From Magicicada septendecula (Eukaryota > Arthropoda > Insecta > Hemiptera > Cicadidae), in the NCBI GenBank assembly GCA_034769895.1, contig CM068370.1:34671747-34735746 (forward strand): a stretch of 64,000 bases of DNA, in the 5' to 3' direction. Below are positions 1 through 12,090 of the stretch, one piece after another; position 1 is the stretch's first letter; each line of letters opens with the position of its first letter. A model generated the notes under the pieces. The model saw only the letters and a program-made list of their open reading frames with translations, ran no database searches and was not told the DNA's origin. Made by a program: the position numbers and the translations under genes.

Positions 1-290
1 TGGGTAACGCCTTTTTGCTATCAAACGGCCCCCGAGCGTTACCACGATCACCTTAATAGACTCGAACAGTACTGTTCTTATATGGGATTTGACACTTACC
101 CCCGGTTGTGCCCCATTCACGGGTAAGTATGCTTACGTACTGTAACTGTAAAGTCGTTAAAAATTTTTCAGTGAAAATGAACTTATCGCTTTTTATTGTC
201 CGAACTCCTTACTGTTCGTATAATTTTAAATTGTCATGAATCGGTAATAACTTTTGGAAATACCGTTACTGTCTCTGTATTCTCACGCAA
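1..290. other. No gene seen, host DNA
   Basis: No coding signal, RNA gene or clear repeat is visible here. The sequence is ordinary AT-rich host DNA leading into a LINE remnant. Confidence 0.5.
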
Positions 291-720
291 TTGAATCGAC
301 TATTCATCATCATCATCTTCACTTCACATCACGGCTTAGATAAGGTGCTGCCTGATCAAAGATCCTCCAGCCATCCCTTCCAGAGTCTATTTCCTATAGG
401 GTTTTATTTACCGCCTTGTTTGGCTAGTCTTGACTCTGACATTCTTTCTAAGTGTTCTTTCCACCGTTGTTTATAATCTTTTAGTCTTTCATGCAAGTAA
501 GAAACTTGTAACTCTTCCCTTGTGGCCTCATTGTTTATGCGGTCAAGTTTCGAACACTTTTAACTCCTCTTAAGGACGCTATTTCCGAAACCTGTTTCTT
601 GTTTGTTGTAAATAATTCACACCCATAGGTCAGTGCAGGGACAGTACAGGACAGGACAGTACAACGACCGCCATAACTTTGTAAAACTTTAATTTTGTAT
701 CTCGACGTACCTTGTTTCTA
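291..720 (-). pseudogene. LINE reverse-transcriptase C-terminal remnant
   Basis: Read on the minus strand, about 645 to 575 gives an LTYGCE motif followed by an open stretch. That motif is typical of the thumb and C-terminal region of non-LTR retrotransposon reverse transcriptases. Further downstream, at about 530-410, a lysine/arginine-rich stretch containing RWKEHLERM matches the usual LINE tail, in which a WxxHLxRM block follows the RT. Stops and frame changes break it. It is a 5'-truncated, decayed copy with no nuclease or catalytic RT block in the window. Confidence 0.6.
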
Positions 721-1690
721 AAATTACAGTTGATTGTCCCACAGATGGTCTGGAACTTACCTTACTTAACATCGATATCATAATTCTTATCATAGCCAAT
801 ATCATTTCTCAGATATTTAAAATTTCTCACCTGTTCTACAATTTGATAACTAATCATTATTTTTTATCTCATTGGTTCGTTGCCTCGAGATGCCATTACC
901 TTTGTTTTTATAGTGGAGATTGTCATATTGTTGTGGAATCGACTATTGTTTCCGGCTGTTACCATCTCCAAATCATAACAGCAAAGTGCACACTATTCTT
1001 ATGTGGGAGGTTCCAAGAATTTGAGTTTCAATAGTAACAAAAATAATAATAGTGACATTTCTTTTGTACCAAAGAGTAGCTTAGGCGTATTAGACAGGGT
1101 AGTCTGCCAACTTAAGTCCAAACGTCGACATAAAGCCAAAAGGACTTCGACAAAGAAATATCTGTGTTTAAGTTAAGAGAAATATGTGTCTGACTTGGCT
1201 TTATTAAATTTCCTCCGTATTGTTAACCAGATTTAAACTTGATGTAATTCTCCAGCAAGATTTGTTGCTAATCTAATATACATAATAAAGGAACAAAGCT
1301 TTCTTTAGTGAAACCGTTGTCAATCGACTTGTTCTCTCAAAGTTAAGGGATTTTAACTAGAAGCAAATATTTTACTGTCAGTAGGGACTGAACAAAAATT
1401 TCCTAAGAAGTGTTGTAATGTAACTTTCTATACCATGCCGAAAATTAACAATTTGCCAGAAACTTGGACTTTTAAGTCCGTACACTGAAACAACAAAGTG
1501 TGTCTGAACAGCATACATTGTTAGCAGGTACTCAATGCACATAAGCTCTTGAAATTCAGTTGGAACAAATCCAATGTATATTATATTGATAACTTAATTA
1601 TATTGTGGGGATTGTATCAGAAAGTACAAATGTCTGCAGAACTGCAGCATTAATTTTCAGATCACACACAACAGACTAGTGAAAACAATA
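721..1690. other. No gene seen
   Basis: AT-rich host DNA. No convincing coding frame is present; the 63-residue frame at 843-1034 has no recognisable features. Confidence 0.5.
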
Positions 1691-1720
1691 TTATGAAATT
1701 GAAATTTAATTTTCCCCAAC

Positions 1721-1868
1721 GTCTATCATTATCATCATCATCACCATCCTTAAGGATTAAACCAAGGATGGTTTGTTCCGGTCTCAAACAGGCAAAGATT
1801 AGAGCTGGTCACTCCAGCGCTTCCTCGGACGCCCCACACCTCTCCGTCCCACATTTAATGAGTCAGAG
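1721..1868 (-). repeat. LINE 3' end fragment, minus copy
   Basis: On the minus strand this reads into GRRGVGRPRKRWSDQL, the arginine-rich end of a LINE ORF2, then a 3' tail ending in ATGATGATGAT. The same tail occurs on the plus strand at about 61340-61455, including the shared string around gaccagctctaatctttgcc. The two are copies of one LINE family in opposite orientation at the two edges of the window. Confidence 0.65.
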
Positions 1869-1919
1869 GCTTGGGAATTATGGAAAGGCCATAGAGATAG
1901 GATTGACTGTGCAGGGATA

Positions 1920-2285
1920 GGACTGGAGGAATGTGAAAAGTTGATTTGGAGGCAGATGGAAGCAATGAGGTGGGTGAATAAAATAAACACTAAAGTGGTG
2001 CTAAAAAACAATTAAGGAGAATGGAGCACGTCTACGGTTGCTAAAGAGACGAAAGGGAATCTGGAAACTCGATAGCCATAATGGGCGGGCAAGTGGATTA
2101 GTAACAACGGTTTTTGATAGAACAGTGGAAGGGGAGAAGAACAGACTAAGGATGAGATTACAATGTCGGATATCGTATGAAGAGATGAAGACTGAATCTG
2201 GAATAGTTACGGCGGTGGTGTCTGGCAGAATATCACGTGATGATAACTTGCAGAGTTCTTTTACAAGAATGATTAGATAGGCTAT
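1920..2285 (+). pseudogene. Decayed LINE C-terminal segment
   Basis: A plus-strand stretch at about 1929-2000 translates to a tract with WRQMEAMRWVNKI. It resembles the WVWRAMEKVRWVDKV tract of the better preserved LINE end at 62639 in this window. Several stops interrupt it. It has the basic, post-RT composition of LINE ORF2 tails and probably belongs to a different family from the neighbouring minus-strand fragment. Confidence 0.5.
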
Positions 2286-2289
2286 CTAT

Positions 2290-5200
2290 TTTAAATTGGG
2301 ACACGCTTTAATTTGATCAGAGTAATTTATCTTATGAACTTTAATTATGTTGTCTGTTTCCTTTCGCTACAGAGTATAAAGCGAAACTCATTTGTTCAAA
2401 GTTATAATTTACTCAGGAAAATTACTAAATAATAAATCATATTTAATTTAAAGCGTGTTAAACTGACTTTGTTCGTTTCCCAACATCAGTGTTTTTTTTT
2501 CAAAGAACTTTGTCACAATGTACTGTTGACATTGACGTTCAACATTATCCCCGCTGATATCGATACGCGTTGTTATATATAACGGTCTTTAATTGGGTCT
2601 TCTGTTCAAAGCAGATTATATGTTGCGAAATTTGTTGGCTCGCCAGCCTATAATTTAGCGCCTAACTTGTTAATAGCATTTTTTCTCATATTTTGGATAT
2701 CAGTGTTATTATATCAAGGATTTCTGCATTCTCAGTTTTTTTTTTATCTCAAGGACAACAGATTGTCCTCTATTTTAAAATCCATCCCCCCCATATAAAC
2801 GCAGATTCGCTTAAGTTTGTGAGCCATTTGAGGAAGATCGTGAGGAACTCGATGTTGGCGATACAAAACCCGAGGTGTTTAAAAAATTATTATTGATGAA
2901 AGAAGTGGTCTACGAAGAGAGTGTTGGACACCGGTAAATGATTTAAATAAGAAAAGAGTGTATGAGGTATCCATACGACTAACATTAGTTCTTAAGTGAA
3001 TAGGTGGTAGGAGAAAAAGAAATATTTTATTTGCAGAGCTACGATTTGTTACAATGCGATTCACGAGCGGCTCTCAGATCCTAGTTCCGGAAGAGAGTAT
3101 TTGAGAGGGAGATATTTCTATTAGGAAGTCGTAAAGATTGTTGACCTGATGAGGATCGATGGTTACCTTTCTGTATAACATTTTTCAAAAGTGACGAAAA
3201 ATAAAGCCTAGACGCATGTTTTGCCTTCAGAAGCTGCCTATTCTAGATTGGCAGTTTAATTATTTTTATTAAAGCGAGACCCCAAAATCTGTGCGCGGCT
3301 TATTTCCTCTGTGTTCTCCCTGGATCCGCCTGTGGATACGGTTTGTTGTAGAGTATACAGAGGAATTACGTCTGTAGACAGAGAAGAACAAACACTAAAA
3401 AAAGATCAATATTTATAGATTTAAAGTTTTTAATAAAAAGTAAATTTAATAGCATATTTATATGATGAAATTCCCCATGCATATTAATATTGCATATTTA
3501 TAACAACTATCCCCCATATGAATTAGTTAGCGTCTGAATGACAACTATGACGTGGCGTGACGAGACGTGGAACCTGAAACATGAATTGGAGAGATATTTA
3601 AAACTGTCTGTCTAATGCCTTGTGTTACTGTTTGTTTGCAAGTTTAAACATCAGTTTATTATTTACCGACATGAGGTAAATTTTGGGTAATGCGAGTTTT
3701 GGTTACAAACAGCTTTATAGGCCTAGTACCAGTTTTGTGGATAGCACAGGCTGCGGATTTGAAAACTTAGAGTACAAATAATGAAATAATTATGGTTTTG
3801 TTAATTTATTTGTTTTGCGTTGTTTTGTTAACTGAAGTAACTTCACTTTTGTTTTGTTAAAATACAAAAACTAAGTGAAAGATGAATTTAATTAAATGCT
3901 GAAACATGTCAATAAAACACCCTTGTCCAATTTCTAGTTGAACATTGTAGTCCTAAACATTAGTTTGTGAAATATTATTTCCTCGTAGTCATTTATAGCT
4001 CTCCTAAGTTGTTTAGTGCAGAAATCACTCATTTCTACCGTCGAGCATTATCTTCCTGTGTGTAGTGAGGGTATAAAGGTCTTAAGTTCGTAATCTATTG
4101 TTTGTGTGTACAGAGATCTCTTTTCCCTTTTTTTGGTTCATGCGTACAAGGCGATTCTACATACTCGTTGTAGATGAAATGCGAAAATTTGTAGAAAAAT
4201 CTTCGAAATATCTTCATACATTCTCATTTAGTTTTACTAAGTATTCTTTTGCTACTAGGATTACTGTGGATTACTCTGAAATGTGTTGTTCAGTAACACA
4301 CTTGCTTGTGGGGTTTAGTGTCAAGTGATGTACCCGCAATTTCGAAAATTCGTGAACCTCCGGTGCTAAAGGCGTATTCAACAAAGACATAAAAGCGAAT
4401 TCAATCCACATAATGGTGAAGTTGTATGGGGTTTAGCGTACAATACTGTAACGCAAATTTCATTAAATTTAAATCACAAATTTCTTTCTCTTATTTTTCT
4501 TCTGTTTCCCTATTTTTAGTGTCTTATTTTCACCTTTCGAAACCTATTATTTCTTCTAAGACTTTGCAATTACTTGATTCTACGTCTCCTGTGCTGAGAT
4601 TCTACAGACATTTTCCTCTGTCTCCTTGTCTCCTCTGCTATTTATTCATTTTTATGTTCGCTTCTCTGGTTTTTCTCACTAGTTTGTGTCTTCCACGAGC
4701 TGAATTGAGCAAGTCTCCACGAATTCAATTGTGACCTAAGTTGCGCGACTGAGACGTTACAAAGACGCTATCTAAATTGGATACCAGGGGCGTTTGTTGG
4801 ATTCACGTCGGACCCCCCTCCCCAGGGAGCCGAAAAACGTTGACTTAATCTCTTAATTTTTTAATTTTTAGACTGTTTTATTACTTTTTAGCTGTGTACG
4901 CTAATATAGTAGTACTTTTTGTAGTACTAGTAATATAGTAGCCACTTTGAAGATAATAACGTTGATTAATCATAACTTGTTTTTTTTCTTTTGTATAAAG
5001 CCGACTCGACCGGACCCCTCCCACGGCCCAATTCTAGATACGCCACCGGTGGATAGCTACAGTCCGAGAAAGCATTGTCTACAGAAAACGATTGAAGCGG
5101 AAAACGTAGATGGAATAAGAGGAAATGAAAAGAGACGTTTGGCGTAGTGAATATGATGAAAAACTCCATTAACCAGAACAGAGGCAGTAAAAAGAAACAA

Positions 5201-6190
5201 ACAAAAATAATGGAAGTATCAACTGCTGCCTCCCAGATTACGTAAATACTTCTTTTATAAATGAAAACTAGGGGAGAAGAAAAACACTTTATTGCGAAGA
5301 CCAGTTTTCTCACTCATTCCGTTCGATTATAAATTATTCCTAACAACTGAGTCGAGAATGCGAGACGAAAAATAACAGTTTTTTTTTGTAAAATTTAATT
5401 TTCATTTTTAATTTTACTTTTTACGTTCAACGTTAAGTTGCTTTTCCCGTTATTTCACTTTGTACTGGAGCTCTAGATAACTACTTATTCGTGTGCGACT
5501 GGATGTGCATGAGCGTGTGAGAGGCTATTGTACACCCACGCTTGTGAAACTTTTTCACCTCACGAATTCTCTGAAAAGGGTAAAATATATTATTTGTTTA
5601 CTACCCACTTCCGTTTATTGCTAACGTTTCGACTTTTATAAGTGCCACTCGACTGCTGAAAATCCGCCAGCAGATATAAAACTATTTTCTAGTAGATTAA
5701 AAGCGAAGTAAGCTCGTTCTCGACTGCTAGAGATACGTACGTTATTAATCGGTTGAAAACCAGAAAAAGTAATTTACGTAACCTAAAGGAAATCGAATCA
5801 GTATAGGAGGGGATACCAACCCCACTTCGTAATGAAAAAATATGACTAATTATATTAAGAGAGTATATCACAAAACGTAGTGCGAACCGGCCCTGCCTAC
5901 GCACGAATCTGTTTTGAAAACTAAACGAAAGATCAAATATGTACAAAATTACATTTTTTTACAGGATGAAATATTTTAAAAACAATATTGAGTCGATCGC
6001 GACCTATACGTTAAGAGCACAAACAGGACTCCATTAAAATATTTTCGTCGTTGTATTATTCAATAATAAAAATATTATTAATTTATTTGAAAATGAATAA
6101 AAAATGTATGTGGAATAAAAACTATACGTGTGTGGAATATGTGAATCTTACCTTTCCAAAGTAAATAATATTACGACAGTCTCACGGATC
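2290..6190. other. Gene-poor AT-rich host DNA
   Basis: No frame here shows a recognisable domain. The longest frames, at 4426-4734 and minus 4966-5313, are rich in F, S and L and look like chance readings of T-rich DNA. I see no RNA gene and no clear repeat. Confidence 0.5.
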
Positions 6191-6197
6191 GTCGTAT

Positions 6198-6745
6198 TTA
6201 TATATAATTTACCTTAATTTCCGTCCAGTGACGTCAAGCGTAATTTGTAATTTGGTTACGCGTTTCAGGCCATGTGGCCCATCCTCAGACCATCACTCCA
6301 AGAGGAGCTCGTTAAAAAATAAAAAAATCCACATAAAAAAAACACATAATAAATAAATACAAAAATATATTAAAACATATAAAGGCGTTCTATTACACGA
6401 ACACGGTGCACCGCGTGTAGCATGCCTGAACTGCGTCAATGGAACCTGTTATCTATTATTATCTGTAATAATAATCGCAGATAATAATAGATAACAGGTT
6501 CCATTGACGCAGTTCAGGCATGCTACACGCGGTGCACCGTGTTAGTGTAATAGAACGCCTTTATATGTTTTAATATATTTTTGTATTTATTTATTATGTG
6601 TTTTTTTTATGTGGATTTTTTTATTTTTTAACGAGCTCCTCTTGGAGTGATGGTCTGAGGATGGGCCACATGGCCTGAAACGCGTAACCAAATTACAAAT
6701 TACGCTTGACGTCACTGGACGGAAATTAAGGTAAATTATATATAT
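6198..6745. repeat. Near-perfect 268-bp inverted repeat (foldback)
   Basis: Two arms, 6198-6465 and 6478-6745, are reverse complements with only a few differences (for example acacgaaca against tgttagtgt) around a 12-base loop of taataataatcg. No coding frame lies in the arms. Each arm carries CTGAGGA, a short GGCC/GGCC stem and GAAAC (plus strand 6655-6681, mirrored near 6255-6290), which resembles a hammerhead-ribozyme core. Likely a foldback or MITE-like element, or two head-to-head copies of a small retroelement. Confidence 0.8.
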
Positions 6746-6749
6746 TTAT

Positions 6750-7214
6750 CATACAGTGACCTGGACCGCTTTAAATATGTTTAAATCGTCGTATTGTGCA
6801 GTGGAAACAAAATTCAGACACCAATGAAGTTGCTAATTACCAGCTATAATTAGTCACGAATAGCAATGAGAAAACAACAAGGTACAATAAATCAAGTTAA
6901 ATTTGTTCACACTTAATAACAATGTCATCTTATTACAGTACTGCACTAATTAACACAATAATCGCTTTCCACTAACCCGCAACAATCACTTGATCCGCAC
7001 GAAATAAATCATTTATAGTAAATGACTGGTAAGCTGGCTGTTGCTTATCTAGATCCCGCAGAGGTTCCAGAATAATATTCCATACTCCTGGCGGCGTGCC
7101 GACATAATTTGCGTAGTTACAAGAGCTCGAACAGGCTGGAGGCCACGTGATTGCACGACCTTGACACAGACGCTGCACGTCGAGAAACGTGTAGAATGAC
7201 GCTCTCGAATGTTG
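6750..7214. other. No gene seen
   Basis: Host DNA between the foldback and a LINE remnant. The minus frame 6972-7241 has no recognisable domain and overlaps the LINE remnant antisense. Confidence 0.4.
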
Positions 7215-7809
7215 GAGAGCGTTACGTACCTGTCGTAGCAATAGTCTTTAGGAAGGGCTGCTGCTTACCTTCAACTTTGTTCAAGACTTATATAACCGTG
7301 GTTCTTGAAACGTATTATTTTCTGCATTCAGAACGCACAATAATATGGTAGCTCTGTTGCAGAATCAAGCAATTAATGCTCTTTATTTGCCGACGATCAG
7401 ATTGTTTTTGTTAAAAATGCGGACGACATTATATGCCGGCTAATAGAGAGTTCGAAGATTGGGGTCCGAAAATAAATATATAAATAAATATGAAAAGTTT
7501 ACTTTTTACCGACGTATTCAAAGAATTAATCCCGACAGACAAGCAGGAAAACTATTCAACTATTTTAGAAAGCTCAAAATGCCCAATACGTGGTTCAAAG
7601 AAACAGAAAAAAACATAGAAGACTCCAGATTACTCGAGAAGACGTTGAAGAATGCTTACCACGCAAAAAGAAATTATAAAATGCCCAAGGTTTTCAGGAA
7701 AACCCCAACTGCCATCTGGACTGACGAAAGGAGGAACAGACATCAATCGAGAATGAAGGAGATATGGGAGAGGATGAAGAGAGAGGAGAAGTTGGGAGGA
7801 ACCAGTTGA
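7215..7809 (+). pseudogene. LINE reverse transcriptase remnant
   Basis: The plus strand contains, in order, a KGCCLPSTLF-like block at about 7252-7290 (RT motif 4 region, normally KGCSLSPTLF), an LFADDQ block at about 7380-7400 (the catalytic FADD box), and an open tail at 7459-7809 with the lysine-rich end containing WTDERRNRHQSRM. The fragments lie in different frames with deletions between them. The tail resembles the end of the LINE at 51149-51634 (WTEDRKKRHSEKM), so the families are related. Confidence 0.7.
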
Positions 7810-8152
7810 ACCAAACGTAGTCCACAGTGGCTCATGCGAAAAAAATATGTATTTAAAAATAAATAAAAAAGTAACAAATGGCAAGATTGAATTACTAACA
7901 TAGAAACTGTAAAAAGTAAAAAGTATTAAACCGATGTTGTGTACTGATAACCAGTGACGCCAGAGTTGATTGATATATCCTACGGATAACAGGTAGGGAA
8001 AGAATTGTAACCAATATCCCGGACTCTACCTGTTTCCACTGCAAATATTTGACACGGAGAGTCAAAACGTGAGGAAATAACGGTCCTCAACATACTGACA
8101 AAAGATGTACATTATTCACGATACACAGGTTATGCAGACCCAACAACAATGT
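7810..8152. other. No gene seen
   Basis: AT-rich host DNA between the LINE remnant and the hAT remnant. Nothing recognisable. Confidence 0.4.
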
Positions 8153-8160
8153 ATAATCAC

Positions 8161-9119
8161 TAGAGATTTTAAGTGCAAAATTTTGATAAAAAAGGTGCAA
8201 AAAATGTGCTTTAATTTAGCTGAAAAAGGTGCAAATTTTAAATGTAAATATTCACACAAACAGTACCAAAACCAATTGCATCACATATAAGGACTCAAAA
8301 TTTACTCATGTATTAAAAGGTCTGCCTAAAACAAGTCCCAGAACACAATGTTATTAAAGTCACAAGTCCAGAAAAAGTACCCCCTTCTAGTGAGAACTGG
8401 GGAAGTTGGAAGAGGAAGCCCTGTAATTTCAACATACTTTTGTATCCTAGTAGGAGCCTTTTTCAGCAATTTCTTAATGCAAGACGGAAATTCATTTGCA
8501 TATGAATATTCATCTTTTAGTGCCTCACAAACTCGATGCAACGCATGTGCAATGCAGGTCACATGTTTTGGATTAGAGTACATAGGTTTCAGGTTAGCAA
8601 TAGCCAATAACATGTAAGGAGCTTGGTCCGTAAGTACTAGCCACACTCGATCATATTCTATTCCTTCAGGCCACAGCTCAATACACGCGTTGTTGAATTC
8701 GCATCACACTGGCATTGTCTGTTTTGTTCAGAAAGTATGTTTTCAACAGCATGGGTTTTACTTGCTGTCCGTTTAGGGGTGCTACTAAAATTTTTAGAAC
8801 ATATCTCATCTGCCTATGAGTGGTTTCATCTAGTATAAAATATAGTAGATGCGGTGATGACGCACACGTTCGGTGTTCCTTGTTTAATTATTATATGAAT
8901 AAAATGCGGGTAAGGAGTCAAAAAAGGTAAAAAAAGCGCAAAAAGGTGATGACATTGAGAAAAGGTTCAAAAAGGTGCTTGCATTGAAAAAATGCAAAAA
9001 GGTGCAACCAAAACACAGTTAGGAGTATTTATTTAATGTTTTCTTTGCAAGACAAGCTAATTTGGGCATTTTAATAGAAAAAAAAAATTGAGGTGCAGCA
9101 CCTAAAATTCCTAGCTCTA
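8161..9119. mobile_element. Truncated hAT-family DNA transposon with 8-bp target duplication
   Basis: The left end reads TAGAGATTTTAAGTGC and the right end, reverse-complemented, reads TAGAGCTAGGAATTTTAGGTGC, giving short imperfect inverted termini. The element is flanked by the same 8 bases, ATAATCAC, at 8153-8160 and 9120-9127. An 8-bp duplication is the hallmark of hAT transposons, and a decayed hAT-like transposase frame lies inside on the minus strand. Repeated aaaaaggtgcaaa motifs occur near both ends (about 8190-8235 and 8925-9005) and may be subterminal transposase-binding repeats. Confidence 0.8.
8326..8830 (-). pseudogene. hAT-like transposase fragment
   Basis: The minus frame 8646-8326 contains LTDQAPYMLLAIANL and then HVTCIAHALHRVCEAL. 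These match the hAT catalytic-domain region usually seen as a (V/L)xDAAPYM block followed by HVTCxAHALHR. Upstream, at about 8830-8660 and in other frames, an ILDETTHRQMRYV-like block corresponds to the earlier DET(S/T)D region. Frameshifts and stops separate the pieces, so it cannot encode an active transposase. Confidence 0.75.
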
Positions 9120-9186
9120 ATAATCACAAAATCTAAAACTACTGTTTAGTAATTCCTAATAACTGATTACAGTAAATAATGTCATT

Positions 9187-9511
9187 GTTTGAATTGCTAT
9201 CTGCCGGGCTGTTAGGCCGTAGTTTACTGCTTATATTCAAAACAGACGTTTCATGTCCACAATCGGAGGCCATCTTCAGCATAAAAAACGATGAAACAAT
9301 TGGGACGGAGTTCGCCAATTCACCTTAGTACTGAGATATAGACTATAGACACCTGGCTATAGTCATACTGCGGTGAATTGGCAAATTCCGTACCAATTGT
9401 TTCATCGTTTTTTGGGCTGAAGATGGCCCCCGATTGTGGACATGAAACGTCTGTTTTGAATATAAGCAGTAAACTACGGCCTAACAGCCCGGCAGACAGC
9501 AATTCCAACAA
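9187..9511. repeat. Foldback repeat
   Basis: Arms of about 150 bp, roughly 9187-9340 and 9360-9511, are reverse complements. The outer parts carry the string ctgccgggctgttaggccgt in both orientations, and a similar string recurs in the repeat at 55850-56375. The right arm has CTGAAGA at 9417-9423 and GAAAC at 9444-9448, and the left arm has the mirror image. No protein is encoded. Confidence 0.7.
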
Positions 9512-10253
9512 TTTTTACACCGGCTGCGAAAGCCCAACGAATTCCATAATTTCACTTCCTTTTTCTACCAAAATGATCTGTACGCTTCTACAAGACACCC
9601 TTTAGAGCCAACAAATATTTTATCTCTATACTGGATCTTGAGACCTCTTCGTGTGAAGACGTGTGTGTACTTGGGCGAACACATTGTTCAGTCCTTCAAT
9701 TCTATGAGTAGTTTAAACTAAGGAACTATTTGCTTACCGTCCAGTCTTTTTAATTTTCTACGCATTTCTGTTGACACTGCTAATGTTCAAATTGCCATTT
9801 AGTCGTATAAATAGCCCAACAAATACAATCAAATTTCATGCCTATTACTTCTTTTTAATACTTGAATATAGTAAACAAACACTTGGTAAGTTCTACAGAT
9901 GATTTTATTTTCCTGCCAATTGTTTCACCAGTTACAGCAGCTTCAGAGGTTGGATTTAAACTGACAGGTTTGAAATGTATGTTAAGGCGGGTGAGGGTTG
10001 GAGGTAGTGTATGACAAAGGCATTGGAAATTCACAGGTAAACGGTTGTACAAAGGTGTACATTGTTGTTAAAAAAAGTACCGTTACTGGCTAATTATGAA
10101 ACGTATACAATACACTTTTGTGTGCAGGAAATTTACAACTTGTTACTTAAAATAATGTAAGTCTAAATATAAAATATGTACACTGTATGAATATTACAGT
10201 TGAGAAAGATCGGGTCTATTAAACTAATACAAATAAAGAATATTAATGAAGAA
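9512..10253. other. No gene seen
   Basis: AT-rich host DNA. The minus frame at 9855-10052 has no recognisable features. Confidence 0.4.
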
Positions 10254-10443
10254 AGTTGTGTTAGTGGTTATAATCACAAACAGAATTATCATTATTGCAC
10301 ACCACTATAGAAAAATTATTCCGATTAGCGCTTTCAAGCTTCTCAGCTCATCGTCAGATCGGAATTCCGATGAGCTGAGAAGCTTGAAAGCGCTAATCGG
10401 AATAATTTTCTATATTGGTGTGCAACAGTGACAATTCTGTTTG
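10254..10443. repeat. Foldback hairpin with 77-bp arms
   Basis: Arms 10277-10353 and 10368-10443 are near-perfect reverse complements around a 14-base loop. The arm contains ttgcacaccactatagaaaa and gattagcgctttcaagcttc. The same end sequence, with the flanking gttgtgttagtggttataatc, reappears inverted at about 14935-15045, so this is one small element of a dispersed family. Confidence 0.7.
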
Positions 10444-10499
10444 CAAATAAAGAATAGTACAAATTGTTAAATGTTTATAAATGACATATAGCTTTTGTA

Positions 10500-10990
10500 T
10501 AATTTAACCCAAGTACAACTTTCGGCAATCGATCCTCTGTCATCCTTTGCAGATGATCCCACCATTGTCTTCTGTAAGCTGAAATAATTTCATTTATGTC
10601 CTTTACTTCGAGTTCTGCTTAGATATCCTCATCCCTTATTCTACCTTGCAATGTATAATTTAAAGTATTTCGAAGAAACTGCATTTCAGCACCCTGAATC
10701 TTCCCGCATTCCTTTTCTGTTGTGACCCACGCCTCACTCGCATATGTCAATGGGGTACAGCAGTTGTCTAATAAAATTTGACCCTTGTGCTGTGTCTTGA
10801 TTTAGTTCTAAGATTTCTATGAATCGTACCACAAATAGTCCTTAATTTATTTATCTTCTCTTTTATATCATATTGAGATTCGTAGCTTACTGCACAGCCA
10901 AGATATTTGAAACGGCTCACTTGTTCTAAAGTGCTGTTGTTTATAACTAGCTTAGTCCTCAATGGATAGTTGCCTTTAAAGGCCATGGTT
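10500..10990 (-). pseudogene. LINE C-terminal remnant
   Basis: The minus frame 10986-10768 contains a FKYLGCAVS block followed by a basic region. This matches the conserved FKYLG box after the catalytic core of many non-LTR reverse transcriptases. Sense homology continues downstream through broken frames to about 10500. No RT active site is preserved. Confidence 0.65.
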
Positions 10991-11325
10991 TTAGTCTTTC
11001 TCAGTGAAATTGTCTCTAGCTACGTCTTGTAATTGAAACTGAAAATTTTTAAAAACAAAGTGGAGTCGTCAAAGATTTTTCTCTAAATATTTATATCGTG
11101 CCTTTAGGCATGGGGCGGCACGGGCCAATTCGATGTTTCCGACTATATCATCCATCCTTAGTTACGTTACACAGGAAAATAATCACTTAAAGAAAATCGA
11201 ATCAATAGGAAGACATCAAATGACAGGCCCGTTCACTGCAATAGTATTAAAATTATGAAGTCAAGTTGGAAATATACAATTAGGGATTATTACTTAAGAA
11301 TGCATTTTCTAAACTAAGATAAATA

Positions 11326-12090
11326 TTGATATGAAGAACCATACATGACTTCCATGTTCTAAGATTTATATTTAAAATCATTTTCGAAATGAAATATTTC
11401 CATAGAAACTATTTCTTCCTACTTCTTTCTTCAGCCTTAACCACAGTACTGTGGTCACTATCGTATACCATACTCGATTTCCACTGATGATGGCAGTCGA
11501 TGGTACTGCCGAAACGTCTGGTTTTGCAGAAAACATTGGACCACGGTGCCAAACAGCCCAGGAAGGAATTTTAACAACAAACTACTTCTTTGTTGCCGAT
11601 AACGTAGTACGCATATAAAAAATTATCCCCTCCCCCATCAACTATCACTTTCATTTATAGAAAATTACCTCCTCCCCCATCAAGTACCCTTCTCATTTAT
11701 AGATATTTCATCTACATTTCTACAGTGGATTACTATGACCTCCTTTTCAGAATACTTTATTTATAAAAAGTAAGTACTTTAATCTTGTTAAAACGTAAAA
11801 CGTTGCAGGTAAACTACTCCTCCCCCTTAACCGATCGTCACCATAATCAATAGGCCTTGAGTCCTCTACAACTTAGGCAAAAATGCAACAAATTATTTGA
11901 TTCTGTGTGAATTTGCGGCAGTTATCGTTCGCCATAGAAAAATTCCACACACACACACATTTTTCGGAAAATGACTTTTCTTCATGTTTTGAGGGTAGTA
12001 CAATCAGAATAAGCCCTTATCTGGAACACGATTTTTTTCGCGATCACTATACTTCCATTTACTTAAAGAACATGGAAGTAAAAAACAATT
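11326..12090 (+). repeat. Dispersed repeat, copy A, with hammerhead-like core
   Basis: This segment aligns over about 760 bp with 14157-14939 in the same orientation, sharing long strings such as gccttaaccacagtactgtgg. It contains CTGATGA at 11484-11490, a perfect 5-bp GGCAG/CTGCC stem, and GAAAC at 11511-11515, the arrangement of a hammerhead-ribozyme core. Neither copy has a coding frame of note. Probably a non-autonomous retroelement or satellite-like element. Confidence 0.7.
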
